In this document: one piece after another, positions 59,922 through 64,000 of the stretch
How positions within the stretch are numbered: the first letter of the stretch is position 1
Layout: each line of letters opens with the position of its first letter
NCBI RefSeq assembly: GCF_051388915.1
Contig: NZ_JBPKBH010000030.1
Coordinates: forward strand, 1-64,000
Reading direction: 5' to 3'
DNA length: 64,000 bases
Source of the DNA: Yinghuangia sp051388915
Lineage (GTDB): Bacteria; Actinomycetota; Actinomycetes; Streptomycetales; Streptomycetaceae
Translations under genes and position numbers: made by a program
The notes under the pieces: model-generated
The model's input: only the letters and a program-made list of their open reading frames with translations
Told to the model about the DNA's origin: nothing
Databases searched by the model: none

Positions 59922-61594
59922 TAGAGGGATTCCGCAGAATGGGACGCCCGGACCGCCGAACCCACGGCCGGTTCCTCCGTGCCGACCAGGTCCGCGCAGG
60001 CGAGCGGCAGTTCCACGACGACGGCCAGACCCTTGCCGGGCTCGGTCTCGACGCGTACCTCGCCCCCGTGCGCCGCGACCGCCGCGCTCACCACGGCCAT
60101 CCCGAGCCCGCTGCCCGGCTTCCCTCCGCCGGCCGCGCCGGAAGTCTCCTGCGCGGCGCGGAAGAAGCGGTCGAAGATGCGGTCGGCGTCCTCGGTACGC
60201 ATGCCGGGCCCGTCGTCGCGCACCGTGAGCACGGCCCGGCGGCCCCCAACGGCACCGGCCGGCGACTCCGGCGCGGCTCCGGACGCGGCAACCCCGGAAA
60301 CATCAACCCCGGACACGGCCGCCCCGGATATGGCCGCCCCGGACACACCAGCCGCGGGCACCGCTGCTTCCGAGACCGACACCCACACACCCGCCGACTC
60401 CGGAGTGTGCACCCGCACGTTCGTCAGCAGATTGCCCACGATCTGCCGCAGCAGCGCCTCGTCCGCGAGCACGTCGCAGCGCTCCGCTACCTCCAGCAGC
60501 ACCCGCCGGCCCGGTTGCTGCGCCCGCAGATCCGCCGCGGCCTCACGGACCACGCGCGTCAGGTCCACAGCCCGCGGCCGGAGCTGCGGCCGCTGGTCGA
60601 GCCTTGCCAGCGCCAGCAGTTCGTCCACGAGCCTCGCCATGCGCTCGGTCTCCGCGCTCATCCGGGTGAGCGCCCGCGTGCGTTCGTCCTCGTCGGCGAG
60701 CATGCCCCGCTCGTACAACTGGAGGTAGCCGCGAATCGCCGCGAGCGGGGTGCGCAGTTCGTGCGACGCGTCGGCGACGAACCGCTTGAGGTGCACCGCC
60801 GCGTGCTCGCGCGTCTCGAACGCCGACTCCACCTGCTGGAGCATCGCGTTCAGCGCGGTCCGCAGTTGCTCCACCTCGCGGAACGTCTTCTGTCGCGGGG
60901 CCACCCGCCGCGACAGGTTGGGTCGGTCCGGACCGCCCTCCGCGATGCCGGACGCCGTCTCGACCATGTCCTCCAGCGGCCGCAGCCGCCAGCGCGCCCC
61001 GAAGTAGATGAACGTGCCGAGCAGCACCACCAGCACGCCGCCGACCACGAGTTCGAGGTGCACGACCTTGAGCACCACGTCGTCGACCTCGTCGGTGGGC
61101 TGGGCGAGCACGAGGAAGTTGCCGTCGTCGAGCGCGGCGGTGACCGTCCGATAGCCCTCGCCGCCGAGTGTGATGTCGCGCGGCCCCCGGTCCGTCGCCA
61201 GGTCCTGGGACCCGCGGACCGCCGCCGCCAGGGCGCGCTGCACCGGCTCCGGCTCGCCCGAACCGAACGGGATCACCGTGCCGTTCGCGTCGACGAGGGT
61301 GAAGACGTTGCCGTGCAGGATCACCGACTGCATGCCCGCGCGCAGCAGGGCGGTGTCCTGCAACAGCATCGAGATTCCCTCGGCCGTCATCGGCGACTGC
61401 TCGATGCCGTCGCGCCCCATGTCCAGGTCGTCGTCGATGCCGGACGTCAGGTAGTGCCGGATCCCCATGACGCTGAAGCAGATCAACACGACCAGGCCCA
61501 TGGTCAGGACCACCGTGCTGCTGATCGCCAGTTTCGCGACCATCGGGATGGCGTGCGGGAACGGTCGCCGCCGTTCCCCGCGCCGCCGCCTCAC
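59921..61594 (-). CDS. OmpR-partner sensor histidine kinase (HAMP/HisKA)
   Basis: A 557-residue classical kinase. TM1 is at about 20-45 and TM2 at about 178-200, enclosing an extracellular sensor region. HAMP follows, then HisKA with H278 in ADASHELRTPLAAIRGY, and the HATPase with DDGPGM and GSGLGMAVV. The N box LLTNVRVHTP has V in place of the usual A. Between the N and G1 boxes there is a 40-residue Ala/Gly/Val/Ser repeat insertion (409-450, VSG-A units). GTG 61594 overlaps the response regulator stop. Confidence 0.9.
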   Translation of the reverse strand: MRRRRGERRRPFPHAIPMVAKLAISSTVVLTMGLVVLICFSVMGIRHYLTSGIDDDLDMGRDGIEQSPMTAEGISMLLQDTALLRAGMQSVILHGNVFTLVDANGTVIPFGSGEPEPVQRALAAAVRGSQDLATDRGPRDITLGGEGYRTVTAALDDGNFLVLAQPTDEVDDVVLKVVHLELVVGGVLVVLLGTFIYFGARWRLRPLEDMVETASGIAEGGPDRPNLSRRVAPRQKTFREVEQLRTALNAMLQQVESAFETREHAAVHLKRFVADASHELRTPLAAIRGYLQLYERGMLADEDERTRALTRMSAETERMARLVDELLALARLDQRPQLRPRAVDLTRVVREAAADLRAQQPGRRVLLEVAERCDVLADEALLRQIVGNLLTNVRVHTPESAGVWVSVSEAAVPAAGVSGAAISGAAVSGVDVSGVAASGAAPESPAGAVGGRRAVLTVRDDGPGMRTEDADRIFDRFFRAAQETSGAAGGGKPGSGLGMAVVSAAVAAHGGEVRVETEPGKGLAVVVELPLACADLVGTEEPAVGSAVRASHSAESL

Positions 61595-62331
61595 GCCGGA
61601 GCCACCGGGCGCAGCCCGTACCCCACCCCGCGCCGCGTCACGATGAGGGGCGGCTCGTTTGGCGCCAACGGGTCCAGCTTGCGGCGCAGATAACTGATGT
61701 ACGTCTCGACCACCGTCGAGTCCGGGGCGTGCTCGTACCGCCACACCTCGCGCAGCAACTGCTCCTTCGGCACGATGCGGTCCCCGTGCCGCATCAGGTG
61801 CCGCAGCAGCGCGAACTCGGTCGGCGTCAGGTCGGCGTCCCGCCCGCCGCGCCGCGCGGTGTACGTCGCCTCGTCCAACTCCAGCCCGCCGTGCCGGAGT
61901 ACGGGCGGGCGCGGGGCGGGTGGCGCGGCCGGGTCGGCGACTTGCCGGGTGCGCCGCAGCACCGCCCGGGTGCGGGCGACCAGTTCGTCCACGTTGAAGG
62001 GCTTGGTGATGTAGTCGTCACCGCCCAGCGTCAACCCCTTGACCACGTCGGCAGGTGCGTCCCGGGCGGTGAGGAACACGACGGCGACGTCCGGTCGTTC
62101 CTCGCGCAGGACCCGGCAGACCTGGCGGCCGTCGCCGTCCGGCAGCGCGATGTCCAGCAGCACCGCGTCCGGACGCACCGCGCGCGCCTGCTCCAGCGCC
62201 GACCGCACGGTGTCCGCGGTCGCCACCTCGAAGCCGTGGAACCGCAAGGTGATCGCCAGGACGTCTGCGATGCTCGGTTCGTCCTCGACGATGAGGACCG
62301 TTGCCCCCGCCTGTGCCCGACTGGTGGTCAT
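61591..62331 (-). CDS. OmpR/PhoB-type response regulator
   Basis: A 246-residue response regulator. The receiver has E16/D17 and phosphoacceptor D60 in VLLDIALPDGDG; K at TKPF is conserved. The winged-helix DNA-binding domain ends VVETYISYLRRKLDP with a C-terminal RGVGYGLRP. GATACT lies 6 bases upstream of ATG 62331, a possible leaderless promoter. It is divergent from the MMPL transporter at 62474 and probably regulates it. Confidence 0.93.
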   Translation of the reverse strand: MTTSRAQAGATVLIVEDEPSIADVLAITLRFHGFEVATADTVRSALEQARAVRPDAVLLDIALPDGDGRQVCRVLREERPDVAVVFLTARDAPADVVKGLTLGGDDYITKPFNVDELVARTRAVLRRTRQVADPAAPPAPRPPVLRHGGLELDEATYTARRGGRDADLTPTEFALLRHLMRHGDRIVPKEQLLREVWRYEHAPDSTVVETYISYLRRKLDPLAPNEPPLIVTRRGVGYGLRPVAPA

Positions 62332-62473
62332 TGACCCAGTATCGGGCGGCAGTTTGCGGAACTGCCCGGGAACGCCTGTGAGCTTCCTGTGAGTCTGCCC
62401 CCGCCCCGCGAACCGCCCCCGCCCGACGGCGGACGGTGGGCCCACGACAGGTGTACTGCGGAAGGGGAACGAC

Positions 62474-64000
62474 ATGGCGGCGTGGGCGCGGTGGTGCCTC
62501 CGGCACCGGTGGGCGGTGGTGCTGCTCTGGGTGGCCGCCCTGTTCGGCACGGTCGGGGCGAGCGTGGTGGCGGGCAGCGCGTACTCGAACGTCTTCAGCC
62601 TGCCCGGCACCGGCTCGTCGGCGGCGTACGACCGGATGAGCGAGGCCTTCCCGGACCGCTCGGGCGACGTCGACACCATCGTGTGGCAGGTCGACGAGGG
62701 CCGCTCGGTCCACGACCCCGCGGTGCGCGAACGCATGTCGGCCGCCCTCGCCGACATCTCCCGCATGCCCGATGTGGGCCGGGTGGTTGGCCCGTACGAG
62801 CCCGACGGCGCCACACAGGTCAGCGCGGACGGCCGCATCGCCTACGCCCAGGTGACGTTCATCCACCAGGTGTACGAACTCGACGCGCACAACACCGAGA
62901 AGGTCATCGACCGCGCCGAGGACGCGCGCACCGACGGGCTCAAGGTCGAACTCGGCGGCCAGGCCATCGCGTTCGCCCAGCAGCCGCCGACCGGACTGGC
63001 CGAGGTGGTCGGGTTCCTGGCCGCCGGGGTGATCCTGTTCTTCGCGTTCGGCTCGCTGTTCGCGATGCTTCTCCCGCTGCTCAACGGCGTGTTCGCGGTC
63101 GGCACCGGCTTCGCCGGGATCATGCTGCTCAGCCACGTCGTCGACATTCCCGACGTGGCGTCGCTGCTCGGCAGTCTGATCGGCCTCGGCGTCGCGATCG
63201 ACTACGCGCTGTTCATCGTGACGCGGCACCGCAACGGCCTCAAGGCCGGCCTCACCCCCGAGGAGGCCGCGGTACGCGCACTCGACACCTCGGGCCGCGC
63301 GGTCCTCTTCGCGGGCGGCACCGTATGCGCGGCGCTGCTCTCGTTGTTCGCGGTGGACATCGGGTTCCTCAACGGCATCGCCATCGCCACCACGCTGATC
63401 GTCCTGCTGAGCGTGCTCGCCGCCGCGACGCTGCTGCCCGCCGTGCTCGGCTTCCTCGGGCCGCGCACCCTCAGCCGCCGCGAACGCCGGGAGCTCGCCG
63501 CGACGATCGCCGCCGGTGAGGCGCCGAAGCCGGGCGACGAGGAGGCGGGACGTCGCGCGGTGCGGTGGGCCGGCTGGATCCAACGCCGCCCGCGTCTGCT
63601 GGGCGCGGTGGCCGTCGCGGTGATGGCGGCGCTCACGATCCCGGTCTTCTCGCTGCGCCTCGGCGCCAACGACCAGGGGAACCAGCCCACTTCGCAGACC
63701 GTGCGGCAGGCCTACGATCTGCTCGCGGACGGCTTCGGTCCGGGCTTCAACGGACCGCTGCTGATGGTGGCGGAGCTCAACGGCGAGGGCGACCGGCAGG
63801 CGCTGGACACCCTGGTCGAGGACGTGCGCCGCACCCCCGGCGTGGTCCGCGCCGTCGAAATGCCGGTTCCCGCCGACCTGTCCGGGCTCGCCGCGTCGAC
63901 CCGGGTGATCGAGGTCGTGCCGACGACCTCGCCGCAGGCCGAGGCCACCGACAGGCTGATCGACCGGCTCCGCGACCACACCGTTCCGGACGCCGCCGAG
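62474..64000 (+). CDS. MMPL family transporter (truncated at window end)
   Basis: At least 509 residues; the gene runs past the window edge. An N-terminal transmembrane helix (RWAVVLLWVAALFGTVGASVV) is followed by an extracellular porter domain, then helices with GLGVAIDYALFIVTRHRNG, the RND/MMPL relay segment carrying the conserved Asp and Tyr. A second half begins at about residue 365. AAGGGGA lies before the ATG. Divergent from an OmpR system, so likely a stress-induced lipid or drug exporter. Confidence 0.92.
   Translation, partial: MAAWARWCLRHRWAVVLLWVAALFGTVGASVVAGSAYSNVFSLPGTGSSAAYDRMSEAFPDRSGDVDTIVWQVDEGRSVHDPAVRERMSAALADISRMPDVGRVVGPYEPDGATQVSADGRIAYAQVTFIHQVYELDAHNTEKVIDRAEDARTDGLKVELGGQAIAFAQQPPTGLAEVVGFLAAGVILFFAFGSLFAMLLPLLNGVFAVGTGFAGIMLLSHVVDIPDVASLLGSLIGLGVAIDYALFIVTRHRNGLKAGLTPEEAAVRALDTSGRAVLFAGGTVCAALLSLFAVDIGFLNGIAIATTLIVLLSVLAAATLLPAVLGFLGPRTLSRRERRELAATIAAGEAPKPGDEEAGRRAVRWAGWIQRRPRLLGAVAVAVMAALTIPVFSLRLGANDQGNQPTSQTVRQAYDLLADGFGPGFNGPLLMVAELNGEGDRQALDTLVEDVRRTPGVVRAVEMPVPADLSGLAASTRVIEVVPTTSPQAEATDRLIDRLRDHTVPDAAE

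Overview
This window comes from a very GC-rich actinobacterium, most likely Streptomycetaceae or a close relative. The indicators are a complete four-gene conservon (cvnABCD), an actinobacterial ESX-type type VII secretion (T7SS) locus, DUF2277/DUF6069/DUF6177/DUF6507-type proteins, PucR and HxlR regulators, frequent GTG starts, 4-bp start/stop overlaps and many apparently leaderless genes. It is chromosomal accessory/regulatory DNA. I see no tRNA, rRNA, insertion sequence, integrase, prophage or CRISPR array. Three runs of N (14657-14767, 25585-25696, 43359-43476) are assembly gaps.

Layout. 1-13 kb: redox enzymes and regulators, namely two MDR oxidoreductases, an SDR, an NDH-2-like flavoprotein divergent from an epimerase + ECF41 sigma factor operon, a LysR/RidA/beta-hydroxyacid dehydrogenase cluster, a TauD dioxygenase, and an acyl-CoA ligase with its TetR. 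A 36-bp repeat in 23 perfect tandem copies lies between two convergent genes at 10.6-11.5 kb. 13-20 kb: TetR, VOC protein, an ABC exporter pair facing a NarL two-component system, and a formamidase-like hydrolase. 19.7-23.6 kb: conservon. 23.7-29.8 kb: an MFS pump divergent from an MMPL-HK-RR operon that starts beside an assembly gap. 30-37.8 kb: TetR/FMN reductase/MFS, a second FMN reductase, DUF2277, HxlR/thiolase/SnoaL, PucR. 37.8-51.1 kb: the T7SS locus. 51.3-56.8 kb: three alpha/beta hydrolases, an acyltransferase and an AraC regulator. 56.7-64 kb: a NarL two-component system, ilvE, an OmpR two-component system and an MMPL transporter that runs off the end.

The most interesting system is the T7SS locus. 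The minus-strand operon encodes a short one-TM protein, EccD, a MinD-like ATPase, EccC and a DUF6177 protein. The divergent plus-strand operon encodes two small WXG100-like proteins lacking a literal W-x-G, a DUF6507-like protein, an 838-residue modular protein ending in a GNAT-acetyltransferase-like domain, and an overlapping unknown gene placed like an immunity gene. EccB, EccE and mycosin are not in the window. I read this as a candidate T7SS effector/immunity pair with an acetyltransferase warhead; that is inference.

Regulatory sequence is unusually legible. There are two back-to-back ECF41-type promoters flanking a CRP-like palindrome, paired operators for a TetR and an HxlR regulator, a LysR palindrome, several long hairpins between genes, and a recurrent leaderless promoter (TAnnnT, 6-8 nt, start codon) at up to eight genes. 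Four two-component systems are present. Short GC-rich tandem repeats recur at gene 3' ends and in convergent intergenic regions.
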